Below, piece by piece: positions 13,744 to 25,063 of a stretch of DNA of 64,000 nucleotides. The stretch covers positions 10,268,001 through 10,332,000 of the forward strand of contig OX940863.1 in NCBI GenBank assembly GCA_954871525.1. The letters run 5' to 3'. How positions within the stretch are numbered: the stretch's first letter is position 1; each line of letters opens with the position of its first letter. The notes under the pieces were generated by a model. That model was given only the letters and a program-made list of their open reading frames with translations, was not told where the DNA came from and searched no databases. A program made the translations under genes and the position numbers. This DNA comes from Parietaria judaica (lineage: Eukaryota > Streptophyta > Magnoliopsida > Rosales > Urticaceae).

Positions 13744-14160
13744 TAGGGGTGGCAATTCGGGTTTCGTGTCGTGTTCGTGTCGGGTCTTAGTCGTTTTTTA
13801 CTTATTTTATGTAGACCCAGACCCTTTTTTAATACCGTGTTTATCGTGTCTACCCTTTTAACCCATTTAACATATTCATGTATTTTAAAATGTTAAATTA
13901 GTTCAATTGATACTCATTTAACTTAATATATTTAATTATATTATCTAAAATTTTACAATTTACTAACACTTTTTATGTTCATCAATTGTACGATGTAATA
14001 AATAAGTAAAAAACACAAATATTATATATAATAAGTATTAAAATACTTAATAACATATACAAAATGTAACATTTTGCTCCTTAATCGTGTTTAATTGAGT
14101 TCCATCGTGTTATCGTGTTCGTAACCGTTTTGTGTTTCGTGTCCAACTCATTCTCGAGTA
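13744..14160. repeat. transposon-derived repeat rich in CGTGT
   Basis: The stretch starts with GGGGTGGCAATTCGGGT and is rich in CGTGTCGTGTTCGTGTC-like words at both ends (13765-13790 and 14095-14145). This is a common style of non-autonomous plant repeat. A matching terminal inverted repeat or duplication was not found, so class and ends are open. Confidence 0.4.
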
Positions 14161-14692
14161 CCATTATTCTCTTCCACAACTCAATTTACACAGATAAAAG
14201 AAAGACGTACAAGTGAAAGGCAATTACATAACTTTTGAGTATTAATTTGGCACAATTAAAAACTTAGGAATATACCACCTCATTTTAAATAACTTTAAAT
14301 ACTTAGGCGGTTAATAGAACAAAATTATCCTACACAGTACACACAACAAACGACATCAATTAATAGCAAGAACTAATCTTTTTCTTACATACCTTTTCGA
14401 AGTGCAAATCCACTTTGTTTAGTTTAATTTAAATTTAAAATAAAATAATAATAAAAAGGCTAGTTTAGTCCGTGAGAGAGAGTAAAAAGAAACAGGTCTT
14501 AGTTTAGCAGTATCTCCAGACTCCAGGTAGGTCTCTCTCTCTCTCTGCTTTTGTTTTACAGTGAGTGATGAGTTTAGAGAGAGAAAGTAAGCATCAGAAG
14601 AAGAAGCCAACAATGCTTCTCTGTGTATCTTCTCTTCATTCCTTTCTTCTCTCTTCAATCCTCCTCAATCCATATATATAGTTGCATACACT

Positions 14693-14716
14693 ATATCTAT
14701 CTATCTATCTATCTAT
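14693..14716 (+). repeat. (CTAT)n microsatellite in the LYK3-like leader
   Basis: About six CTAT units lie 55-80 bp upstream of the ATG at 14770. A CT/GA-rich tract at 14530-14545 and a CATATATATAG word at about 14670 lie further upstream and may be part of the core promoter or 5' leader. Confidence 0.7.
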
Positions 14717-14769
14717 ATACAATCCAACTTCATTCTACTACTCACTCGCCGAACATACACTCCGTCGCC

Positions 14770-17700
14770 ATGGATTTCCGAGCTCTCTTGCTCTTCGTCA
14801 TGGCGATTCTCCTGACGCAGTCTCGCCGTTCGGTCGCGTCTTCTCCGGCGCCGATGAACTGCACTGACCAGACGCGGCTGTGCACGTCGTTTCTGGCCTT
14901 CAAGCCTCGGCCGGAGCAAACCCTAGCCGTGATCCAGAGCATGTTCGACGTGCTGCCGGAGGACGTCACCGCCGAGGGCTCCGGCAGCGGCGCCGGCTAC
15001 GTCTTCGTGCGCAAGAACTGCTCGTGCGCCGGTCCGGCTGGGGAGTACCTGACCAACACGACGTTCACGGTGCGGTCCAGCGAGGGCTTCGTGGGCGACA
15101 CCGTCTCCGCCGCGTACGGCGGGCTGTCGCTGCTGGCGAACGACACAGCACGGCGGCCGGCGCGGCTGGGCGCCGTGGTGTCGCTGCGGCTGCTCTGCGG
15201 GTGCTCGAGCGGCCTCTGGAACTACCTGGTGAGCTACGTCTTGGCGGAGGGCGACTCCGTGGAGTCGCTGGCGAGCCGGTTCGGGGTGAGCATGGACAGC
15301 ATAGAGCGGGTCAACGGGATCGCCGATCCGAACAATGTCACCGCCGGTTCGCTCTACTACATCCCTCTCGATTCAGGTCAGTGCGTGATGCCATTTAGTG
15401 TATGATTTGACATCAAATTGGATTAAATGCAAACCTAAATTGATCAGGACTTTCACGTAGTGCAAGGCTGCTATGATGTCGATGTATATCCAATTCCTTG
15501 TCTTGCTCGTCATTTTGGTCCCATTTGAGATGTAAAAATATGCGTTTTCTGGGTGTGGAGTTTGTTGATTAATTTTTTGTGGGGTTATTTTGATCCTAAA
15601 CACGTGTAGATCTTCGAAATCGGGAAATTTATTTGTGAGAGATCACAGAATTGGACTTTCTGATACGAACACGAGTGCATTTATTTTCCAAGCTTTCACT
15701 TTCTGGAGTAGATTTGTTGTTTGTTCTTCAATCAGACGGTTCATTTGTTTGGTTTGACTGAAGTAAAAAGAAATTTCCGGGTTGGAATTTTGTTTAATTG
15801 AGCTGTTTAATCGGTCCCATTTGAGATATACATATATGCATTTTCTGGGTGTGGAGTTACTATGGTACTTTGTAGGTGATTGATGTTTTCTGGGATTTCT
15901 CATCCCAAACATGGGTAGATCATCAAACTTAGGAAAATTTTTTGTGAGAGTTGACATTATTGTATGTTTTGAACTTAAGTAGAGACCAGAGAATTGGGCT
16001 TTCTGATATGAACCCAAGTGCATTTATTTTCCAAGCTTTCACTAGTTGGAGTAGATTTGTTATTTCCTCTGCAATCAGATTGTACATGTGTTAGGTTTGG
16101 CTGTTTAATTTGACTAAAGGGAAAAATCCGTGTATGAGCGCAAAATTGATTTTTCTATGCAGTTGATTAATCATCCTGATCTCATTCGAAAATTACATAG
16201 TGAATTTTTTCACTTTTCGAAGCAGTGAATTATCTTTTTTTTTTTTTTTTTTTTTTTGTTGCCGTGATGAACTAATAGATTTTATTGTGATTTATAGTTC
16301 CTGGCGGCCCGTATCCTCTAGATGCTGATGTTCCTCCCTCCCCTGTGCCTGCTCCAGCAGCTGACGATTTTTCAGGTGGTAATTTTACAGTTTGTATTAA
16401 AGACTTGAACATATATATGGCCGAATTTGGTCAGAAAGAATTGAAGCAATGAGAATCTGATTGCCATTTGTTTCTCAGATAATCAAGGAGGCCACAAAAG
16501 TCATGCGCCGTATATATGGATTGTAGGAAGTTTGGGTCTTGTTCTTGCTGTTATTGTGATAGGCATTGTAATATATCTCTCTCTGAGGTCGTCGGCTTGC
16601 TGTACAGCAAGCCGTCGCACCAAAGATCCGGAAAGTAAAGATACTTATAAGTTCCAAATTCTCCGGAAGCCGAGTTTTTGCTGCGCTTCTGGGAGATTCA
16701 TTTGCTGCAATTCTGGAGATTTCCGGCAGAACAGTGTGGAACCTAGGGCTCACCAAATGACTATTCCAAAAGGTTTGCCCACTACCAAGCTATATATATG
16801 TATGATTATAAATACATTATGGTCAAAAATTGTCTATATAAGAATTTTTTTGATCAACTCTTTCTTTATTGAATGTAAATCCCTGGATATGAGAGATCAG
16901 GATAGTCCTTGTTAATAAAAATTTCATTTGAATTTGAAAAAGAAACAGTTAAATAGAAAAAGTTGGGGAGTTAAATTGGATGATTGATGGATTTGAGATT
17001 TGGAAGTTAATTGGGAAATCAATTGCGGACAAATGTAAGAGATCTTAAAATACATTCTCCAGCAATACTCAGTGATCTCACCAATGCATGTTTCATAATT
17101 ATCTTGCATATTAAATCTAAAGGGGGAAATAAGTAGAATCTTATAATTACCTTTAGGCTTTAGCCATTAATGAATCTTAAAATATACACTTATTTGATTG
17201 TGTTATGAATGATTTTAACTCCTCAATCGCTCTGTGATGGTGTGGTTTTCGGGATACATAATGTCGCCATATGTATATGTATACATTTCCCATCAAAAGG
17301 CTAGTTATTATTTGACAGTTGCCTAAGGAAGTTGTCTATTTGACCACACATCACTTCCCATAAGTGGAATTAACTTCTCAACATGGGAACACAAGAGGGA
17401 ATTTTAGTTTTTGTCGAAAAAAAAAAGATTGTTAAGAATATTGTACTCAGTTTTAGTTTCATCACCTCCTTGAGGTTTAAACACTTTTTTTTTTCTTTCC
17501 TTTCTGAAGCCCTCGGGAATAACGTATTTGAAGTGGACAAGCCTGTGGTTTTCACTTATGAAGAAATCTTCCCATCAACTGAGGGATTCTCAGATGCAAA
17601 TCTTCTGGGAAACGGGACTTATGGCTCTGTGTACTATGGTGTTCTTCAGAATCAGGTCTGTTTCCATCTCTATTTCGGGTCTTTTAAGAAGATATCTTTA

Positions 17701-20012
17701 GAACATGAAGTATCTATATCTATACATTTATTTACTCAATGGTTCAGGAAGTTGCTGTTAAAAGAATGACAGCCACAAAGACCAAAGAATTTATGGCAGA
17801 AGTGAAAGTTCTATGCAAGGTTCATCATAGCAATCTGGTAAGTCTCACTGCGGCAATCATAATCTTTTTTTTTTTTTTTAATTTTATACAATTTAAATTT
17901 TAGATCTCATGCTTGCAGTCTTTTGGGATATTTCATGACAGCGAGAACATTTTAGGTACTTTACCAATAAGTGGTGATTAGGGTTCCTAATCATCTAATA
18001 GGCGCCAATTTCTAGGTGGTGATGGCTACGTTAGTTTCAGACAATGTATTGTGATTGTTAAGTTGATTATTACTATAACTATCAGGAAATTCATCGTCTT
18101 GGTGAACTTCCATTTGTTTGCATTTATTTCTGTCTCCCGGTTCTATTAACTTTCCAATCGATAACTTATATATGCCTCGTTGTTTCCAGGTAGAATTAAT
18201 TGGCTATGCGGCAACTGATGATGAGTTCTTTTTAATATACGAATTTGCACAAAAGGGTTCTCTTAGAAGTCATTTACATGATCCTCAAAGCAAGGGTATG
18301 CTTGTTCTACGGGTCACACCTTTCTGACTTTTACAATAGCAATATTGAGTCAATTTTGTGCAAAATTGCATTTTTATTAATTAACACTGAATAATTGACT
18401 TTGTTTTAGATCATACATCACTTTCGTGGATCATGAGGGTACAAATTGCTCTAGACGCTGCTAGAGGTCTCGAGTACATTCACGAGCATACCAAAGATCA
18501 TTATGTTCATCGAGATATTAAAACAAGCAACATCTTGCTCGATGGAACTTTTAGGGCAAAGGTTCAAACAAGCTAAATTTTTAAAGATGCCATTTTCTCT
18601 CTCTAGAAGTTTTGTTTATCTAACTTTTCTTTTTGCCTGCACTATATGCAGATTTCAGATTTTGGGTTGGCGAAACTTGTAGGAAAGCCCAGTGATGGAG
18701 AATCTACCACAACAAAAGTTGTCGGTACATTTGGATATCTGGCTCCAGAGTATGTAAAATCTTCTCATTAATTGGCTGATTTTTTCTATAATTTTGGAAA
18801 AAAACCCTCTGACCTGGTCGGAAAGTTGCACAAGTAGCACCGTGGCATTCTTGATTTTTGGTTTCTTAAGTGCACAACTGCCCTCGACAAATTTTTAACG
18901 TGTAATAAGGGTTTCTCTTGAAAAATAAAAACTATCAAACAAGTTTTTGACGTGAATACCCCTAGCGCAGCTGCACTGTACACGAATAATTCTTATAAAG
19001 TTAGAACATAAAAAATAAAAAGGGGGGCATATGCAGAAATCATTACAAACTGGGGATGATAAAAAATCGAAATCAGGGGCATATCCGCGACTCCGATCAA
19101 GTTTGGGGTATTTGCACCAAATACCTTTTTTTAGCAAGTGTTCAAGTAGCTTCAGTTTTTAACTTACGTTTTTTATACAGATACTTGAGTGATGGACGGG
19201 CGACAGCAAAGAGCGATATTTATGCTTTTGGGGTCGTTTTATTTGAACTTATATCGGGAAAAGAGGCGACTATTCGTACTGAGGGCGCGAAAAATCCTGA
19301 GAGACGTTCTCTGGTTTCCATTGTAAGCTCTTCAACTTTTCCTCAACTTTGTTCACACAAGAAGAAAAGCGGCATTCTTATTTAACAGTCACTACGATAT
19401 TTTGCATCTTTCTGATTTTTTTTTGAAACTACAGATGCTTGGAGCTTTGAAGAACTCACCGGATTCCTTGAGTATGGCAAGCCTAAAAGACTCTATTGAC
19501 CCTAGCTTGATGGATTTGTATCCGCATGATTGTCTTTATAAGGTATTTTTTTTAAACCCGTTTCATCCAAAGTAGTTTCTATTTGGCCCAACTTACTTTG
19601 ATGGTCTAAAGCATATTGTTAATGTTCTTTTCAAGTAATTAAGCTTGCCCTTTTAAAAATTATTTCATCATTTCCCCCCTGAACTCGTATCTTTAGTATT
19701 TTCTCCCCCGATGTCAAATTTTAAGTCATGTCCATTGTACGGATAAAATCGTCAAACTAAAACATAACTGATAATTACTCCGTTTTTGCTGGATTTTCTT
19801 CTTCTTCTGTTGATATTGGACAGATCTAATTGTATTGAATGATGTAGATGGCGATATTGGCGAAAACATGTGTGGAGGAAGACCCGACGTTAAGACCGGA
19901 CATGAAACAAGTTGTGATTTCTCTGTCGCAGATCCTCTTATCCTCTGTTGAATGGGAGGCCACTCTTGCCGGAACCAGCCAAGTCTTCAGTGGTCTTGTC
20001 CAAGGCCGGTAG
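14770..20012 (+). CDS. LYK3: LysM domain receptor-like kinase, LYK3 type
   Basis: Eleven exons: 14770-15376, 16298-16375, 16479-16772, 17510-17655, 17748-17837, 18190-18295, 18410-18561, 18652-18749, 19181-19322, 19435-19542, 19848-20012. They sum to 1986 nt (661 aa). Seen in order: a signal peptide (about residues 1-24); a cysteine-bearing ectodomain with CxC pairs (CSC, CGC) and a LysM-like stretch ending in [18 protein letters not shown]; a membrane helix at about 240-263 followed by a Cys-rich CC-CC juxtamembrane segment; and a complete kinase. The kinase has glycine loop G360-N-G-T-Y-G, K380, HRD 474-476, DFG 494-496 and APEY, so it should be active, unlike LYK4/LYK5-type pseudokinases. 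Family knowledge: plasma-membrane receptors of this class sense chitin or lipo-chitooligosaccharide-like ligands; the ligand here is inferred. The ATG at 14770 sits in GCCATGG context. A longer frame upstream (14623) has no signal peptide at its start. The name follows Arabidopsis LYK3, not the Medicago gene. Confidence 0.92.
15517..16120 (+). repeat. direct duplication inside intron 1 of the LYK3-like gene
   Basis: Two copies of a roughly 300-bp segment lie head to tail, starting with GGTCCCATTTGAGAT at 15517 and 15813. They share TTTTCTGGGTGTGGAGTT, TTTGTGAGAG and TGCATTTATTTTCCAAGCTT in order, and differ by substitutions and an insertion of about 40 bp in the second copy. It is an old intronic tandem duplication with no coding effect. 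Confidence 0.8.
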
Positions 20013-20342
20013 GTTCTCGGGATTGTTGTCGTCTTTCTACCCATATCAATGATTTCTTTTTTTCTTCTACCTATTCAATCTACTCGATTGTGTGTGTACA
20101 GTAGCAAAGATATAGTAGAAATGGGTGGTGATATATGTAGGATAATATTCTACATATTGTAGAAATATATATACATAGGTTATTTATTCTGTCTTGCCAT
20201 TTGGTCTAGTTATTATTTATTGTATTCTTTGATTCTGTGCCTCCAATCAACGGTGAAGAATTTTGAACTTTATATATTCATAGTAACTAAAGAACACATT
20301 AATAAATTACTCACTTGATATATTTTATGTAATTATACTTTT

Positions 20343-20489
20343 CCCCAATTTTGTAATTACTAAATCAATTGATATCTACAAAATAAACATTATAATAGTA
20401 ATACCCCAATGTAATTACAATTTACCCCAATTTTGTGATAACTATATCAATTGATACCTACAAAATAAATATTATAATAGTAATACCCC
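20343..20489 (+). repeat. tandem duplication, 82-bp unit
   Basis: CCCCAATTTTGT starts at 20343 and again at 20425, each followed by AACTA or TACTA, ATCAATTGATA, CTACAAAATAAA and ATTATAATAGTAATACCCC. It lies between the 3' ends of the convergent LYK3-like and oxygenase genes. Confidence 0.75.
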
Positions 20490-20524
20490 TACGACAAGAG
20501 ACTCTGCCCGCATCAATGAGAATT

Positions 20525-20800
20525 TCGAAGAAAAGGTAAGACCAAGGTTCGCATTTTCGACGATAATCGTCGATAATCGCCGATTTTCGGTCTTTTCGGT
20601 AGTTACCGGTAAGTTGCCGGTAAGACGACAACAAAGCATCGAAAACGTTGTTTTCGTACAAAGCGGTATTTAATCTCAAAGGTGGAAATTCAATGCTTAA
20701 CCGTTAAAGTTATACCTTCTTAATCATACCGAGCGGTATTATTGATTTGTTTTGTTATTTGAATCTTCGATTTTTCTTTTGGTTGATTTTCGACACAAAC
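20525..20800. repeat. transposon-derived CGATAATCG-rich segment
   Basis: Words such as CGATAATCGTCGATAATCG, CGATTTTCGG and paired CCGGTAAG blocks are typical of eroded plant DNA transposons. Similar words occur at 39550-39700 and 40525-40575. No terminal repeats or target duplication were delimited, so this is only a tentative repeat call. Confidence 0.35.
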
Positions 20801-20877
20801 GACGCACTGAAACTTTGCTGCAATATTCAAATACATAATTACACTTGCAAGGATTTCATCCTATAAATACACATATT

Positions 20878-22419
20878 CTACTTCGCAAGCGAAGCAAGTA
20901 CTCTCCGAGGCAGAGTGAAGGATCTGCGGGAGTGCAGAACAGCCAAGTTATCGAGCAGTAACACGTCCCCTTCCTGCCACGGAAACGCAAGGGATTCGTC
21001 TTCCAGTATTCTAAGGCAGTCATGGATTATATCAGCCGGCAGGGGTTCACCGTTGCCAAAAGTGACGGCCTTGAGAGGGTCATTCCTGGCGTCTTGCCAG
21101 CCCGTGTACGCTGCAACCATGCTGTTGAACCAGATCTTGCGCTCTCGGGTTTGGTCGTATTTGATGGCTGGGATCGGACCCATCGTCGTTTTGACTCCGT
21201 CTTCCAGCCACTCCAGCTTCATTCCCAGATTCGCAGCCCTGATAAGAGGAGTCGCTTCTCAGAGTCAACGCATGCTTCTCACGAAAGTTCACATCGCAAA
21301 ATGAACTCACCTTTCTTCGGCGACACTCTTGTCATCAGTCAAGAAGGTTGACTTCCATCCCCGGCCGATTGGCGACGAAGGATCATCGGCTTCTCCCAAA
21401 ACCCGAGTGTAGATCAATCCATGCTCCTCCAAGCGATCCACGAACTCTGAGTACTTCTCTCGCATCCTCTCGCACACCACGTGGCTCAGCACGATCGGAG
21501 TCTCTCCTCCGCTCCCGGGCTTCGTCTCGCAAAAGAAGAACACTTTCGATGGGAACTCCGGCAACTACATACGAGAAAAGATTCAACAGCCACGGAATCG
21601 CGATACCATAAATAATAAAAACATCATTTTCGAAAGGGTAATTTTATTCATCAGGAGTGAAACTGGGCCTCAAACCTAGCACTTTGAAATTTGTTGTATT
21701 TAAATCCCGGTCTCGATTCCGGTACTTGATTTTCCAATAACCAGTACCGGACGGTAAAAATCCGCCATTTATTGCAAATTAAGAATATAAAATCGAAACT
21801 GATGTATATCGGTTTTCGATTCTATAAAACTGACTTAGTTCTCAAAATCGGACCCGATAATACCGAAATTACCGATCTTTAACCTGACAACTAACCGGTA
21901 TTCAAACAGGTAACAACCAGTGTCAAATTTCATTCCTACTAATTGTTCATCTAGATTCTCAATGACAGATGATCTTAAAGTTGTGTAGAATAATAATCTA
22001 TAACTGGGAATTGCAATTAAATAAAATAAAATAAAAAGAGAAAAAACCTGAGCCATTTCATGGTGAAACGGAATCTTCTGGTCCGGCGGCGACTCATTGG
22101 CGGTGAAGACCCGGCCCACGACGTTGCTCCGCGGGGCGGCGCCGCCAACGTAGGGAAGCTCGTCGAAGCCGAACGCCTCGACGACGTCGTTGAACTCGGA
22201 CGCTGAATTCACCGGAAAGCCCCTGAAGAGCACGGCGCCGGATTTGTGGAGCAGGGCTCTGAGCGTCTCTCTGTGCGCTTCGATGGCTTTGGTCAACTCC
22301 GAGAGTGAAGATGAGTTGGATTTCGAAGGAATCGGAGAGAGAACCGAAGGAAATCGAATCCCTCCATTGAAGAGCTTTTGCTGAGGTATTTGGATTTCGA
22401 CCCAAGCTTGTGTTGCCAT
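20878..22419 (-). CDS. TauD/TfdA-type Fe(II)/2-oxoglutarate oxygenase (clavaminate synthase-like)
   Basis: Three exons on the minus strand: 22419-22048, 21564-21311, 21238-20878 (987 nt, 328 aa). The protein resembles the plant clavaminate synthase-like family typified by Arabidopsis At3g21360. Visible features: the first metal motif H119-H-E121 within IPFHHEMAQ at the end of exon 1; the distal His in VLHSRRSF (H311); and the 2-oxoglutarate-binding Arg in PRRVLASL (R321). All catalytic positions of the fold are therefore present. The true plant substrate of this family is not known to me, so clavaminate synthesis should not be read into the name. The start at 22419 (MATQAWVEI) was chosen because family members begin close to it; an in-frame ATG at 22458 would add 13 residues. 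Intron 1 (21565-22047) contains an eroded ACCGG-rich transposon-like stretch (about 21700-21905). A large fold-back element ends 86 bp upstream. Confidence 0.9.
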
Positions 22420-22505
22420 TCTTTCTCCGAAGAGACTGTCTTGATCTTTGTGGCACAAGGAATTTTATGGGGTCAAAATTTAGAGCATAAGTACCTTTAA
22501 AAAAA

Positions 22506-24096
22506 GGGTTAATTGCGGCAAAAATACCCAACCTTTATAAATATTCTCCGATAGGTACCCAACCTCAATAAACGTAGGCAAAAGTACCCAACGTCACACT
22601 TTTGTCGCCGACCAACTAACGCCGTTAGGCACTGCCTACGTGGCCGTTAGGTTGTCTCATGTGAAATGCCACGCCACGTGGCAAAGGTTGGTACTTTTGC
22701 CGCCACGTGGCATTAAGAAAACAATTTTTTTTTCTTTTCCGTTAGCCTATATGTTTTTTGTTTTTTTACGTATATCAAACATGATCAAATAATTTTATAA
22801 AATATGTACTTATAAGAAAATATGTTATTTTTTTAAATAATCAAATAATTACTTAAATTATTAGTTTTAATTTATTTAAGAAAATATTTCCCGTGGCACA
22901 TATTTTTATTTTTATTTTTTTACATATGTTAAATATAATCAAATAATTTTATAAAATATGTTTTTATAAAAATATTTTTTTCTATATAATATCACGGGCA
23001 TTTTAATATTAAAATTAAGGCATGATTTGATTTTTGAAGACATATAACATATATGAAACTAAGGCATGATTAAAACAAATAATTGTATCAAATACGGTTC
23101 AAACTAAATTTAAACCGAAAGTTTGGTGATTGGTAAATATTATGTTTAACCTTATTATTTTTTTATTTTAAAGTGAAAAAAGAAAAACTAAAATATGCGT
23201 TAAGGTTAATCTGTACCAATCGCATATAACCAACCGCCGTATAATGTTTTTATCACTATCTGTTAAATATTGGGTTAATTGCGGCAAAAAAGAAAAACTA
23301 AAATATGTTATTTTTCTTTTTTCACTTTAAAACAAAAAATAATAAGGTTAAACTTAATTTTTACCAATCACCAAACTTTTGGTTTAAATTCAGTTTGAAC
23401 CGTATTTGATACAATTATTTGTTTTAATCATGCCTTAGTTTCATATATGTTATATGTCTTCAAAAATCATATCATGCCTTAACTTTAATATTAAAATGTC
23501 CGTGATATTATATACAATAATGTTTTAGTTTCAAAATTTTAATATAATCTATTCAAAAATTATAAATTATTCCTGTAAGAAAAAAAAAATATTTTTATAA
23601 AAATATATTTTATAAAATTATTTGATTATATTTAACATATGTAAAAAATAAAAATAAAAGTATGTGCTACGGGAAAGTTTTTCTTTGTAAATAAATTAAA
23701 ACTAATAATTTTAAATAATTATTTGATTATTTAAAAAAATAACATATTTTTTTATAAGTACATATTTTATAAAATTATTTGATCATATTTGATATATGTA
23801 AAAAAATAAAAACATATTGGCTAACGGGAAAGAAAAAATTTAAAAAAAATGATTTTTTAAATGCCACGTGGCGGCAAAAGTACTCAACCTTTGGTCACGT
23901 GGCGGCAAAAGTACCCAACTTTTGGCCACGTGGCATTCCACTTGAGACAACTTAACGGCCACGTAGGCAGTATCTAACGGCGTTAGTTGGTCGACAATAA
24001 AAGTATGATGTTGGGTACTTTTGCCTACGTTTATTGAGGTTGGGTACCTATCGGAGAATATTGATAAAGGTTGGGTATTTTTGCCGCAATTAACCC
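22506..24096. mobile_element. 1.6-kb fold-back (hairpin) element, MULE-like
   Basis: The left end GGGTTAATTGCGGCAAAAAT (22506) and the complement of the right end (ending 24096) match, and the match continues inward. CCCAACCT, TCTCCGATAGGTACC, the CACGTGGC-rich blocks (22660-22710 against 23860-23935) and the AT-rich interior (23000-23180 against 23320-23520) all recur in reverse order and opposite strand. The whole element is therefore one inverted repeat with arms of about 700-800 bp around a short centre near 23180-23320. Flanks TTAAAAAAA (22497-22505) and TTAAAAATG (24097-24105) agree at 7 of 9 positions, fitting a worn 9-bp Mutator-type duplication. There is no transposase frame. It sits just upstream of the oxygenase gene. 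Confidence 0.75.
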
Positions 24097-24105
24097 TTAA
24101 AAATG

Positions 24106-25063
24106 ATTGTGTAAATTTAGGCCTATTTGGTAGCTGAGACAAAAACTTTATTTTTTTCTTCGATTTTATAATTATAATGTAATAAATTATTGCAATTGTT
24201 TTCAAATAACTCTTTCGATATAGTTTTTTTTTAATAAAAAACAATAAAATAATCAATTTGATACATTATTTTATTTTTCTCTAAAAAATTAATTTTTTTA
24301 AATATTAATAATATAAAATATAGTGCAAGTTACTTACAATAATAAGCGTACATAATAATCATCATGGATAACAGACGGGAGAGAAGAGAGAAAATGAAAT
24401 GAATTATTATAAAACACCGTAAAGTACACAATTCTTCAAACATAAATTTTTATTTTATAACTTCGACTCTCTCAAGTTCCTTCATTCGTTGTACATGTCG
24501 GATTTTTTTTTTTCATTCCTTTCAATTTTGCAACACTCTTTGTCCGTATCCAATTATAAACATTATGCATATAACTATTAGACTGATATTATAATTAAGT
24601 TATTGAAAATATTTTATGAAATTAAATATATAATATTATATACAATAAAATTTAATTTAAGTATTTTTCCTAAAATTTGTTTGTAAATTTATCTGTTGCC
24701 GATTTACTTGTGAAATCTGATCGATGAGTTTATCTGTGAGTAATATTGTTCTTCGAAAAATTTATCGATAAACCTAGTACTTATCGGTAAACTCTTGAAC
24801 CGGAGTCATTGATTTTTTCCCCGGTATAATAGTTTGACTTCGAACTTTGAAGTTTGTAAGTAGTACAATTAATTTCCTTGTGTGCATCTTCGAAGTTAAA
24901 AAGTGGACCGGGCTTTTTGAGGCCCATTAAGCTCGCTCATTGTCCGATTTCGCCCAGGCCTTAATGAACGAGTCGCGGCCGAGTCAGGAGCGAGTTGACT
25001 CAGTGGTTTCTTCTCGAGCACTTCCCGTTGGACAAAATTCAAAAAAATCCGACACAGAGAGAG
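24106..25063. other. intergenic DNA and leader of the downstream gene
   Basis: 24106-24890 is AT-rich with nothing recognisable. 24900-25063 is GC-richer and probably contains the promoter and 5' leader of the gene starting at 25064. Confidence 0.45.

Noticed and set aside
14880..15398. 172-aa frame overlapping LYK3-like exon 1
   Set aside because: It is an alternative frame of the GC-rich exon 1, Arg/Gly-rich and without family resemblance. The other frame gives a signal peptide and LysM ectodomain.
22506..24096. Interpretation of the hairpin as a microRNA gene
   Set aside because: The arms are 700-800 bp, far longer than a miRNA precursor, and the ends and flanks fit a MULE-like transposon. 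Small RNAs from it would more likely be siRNAs.
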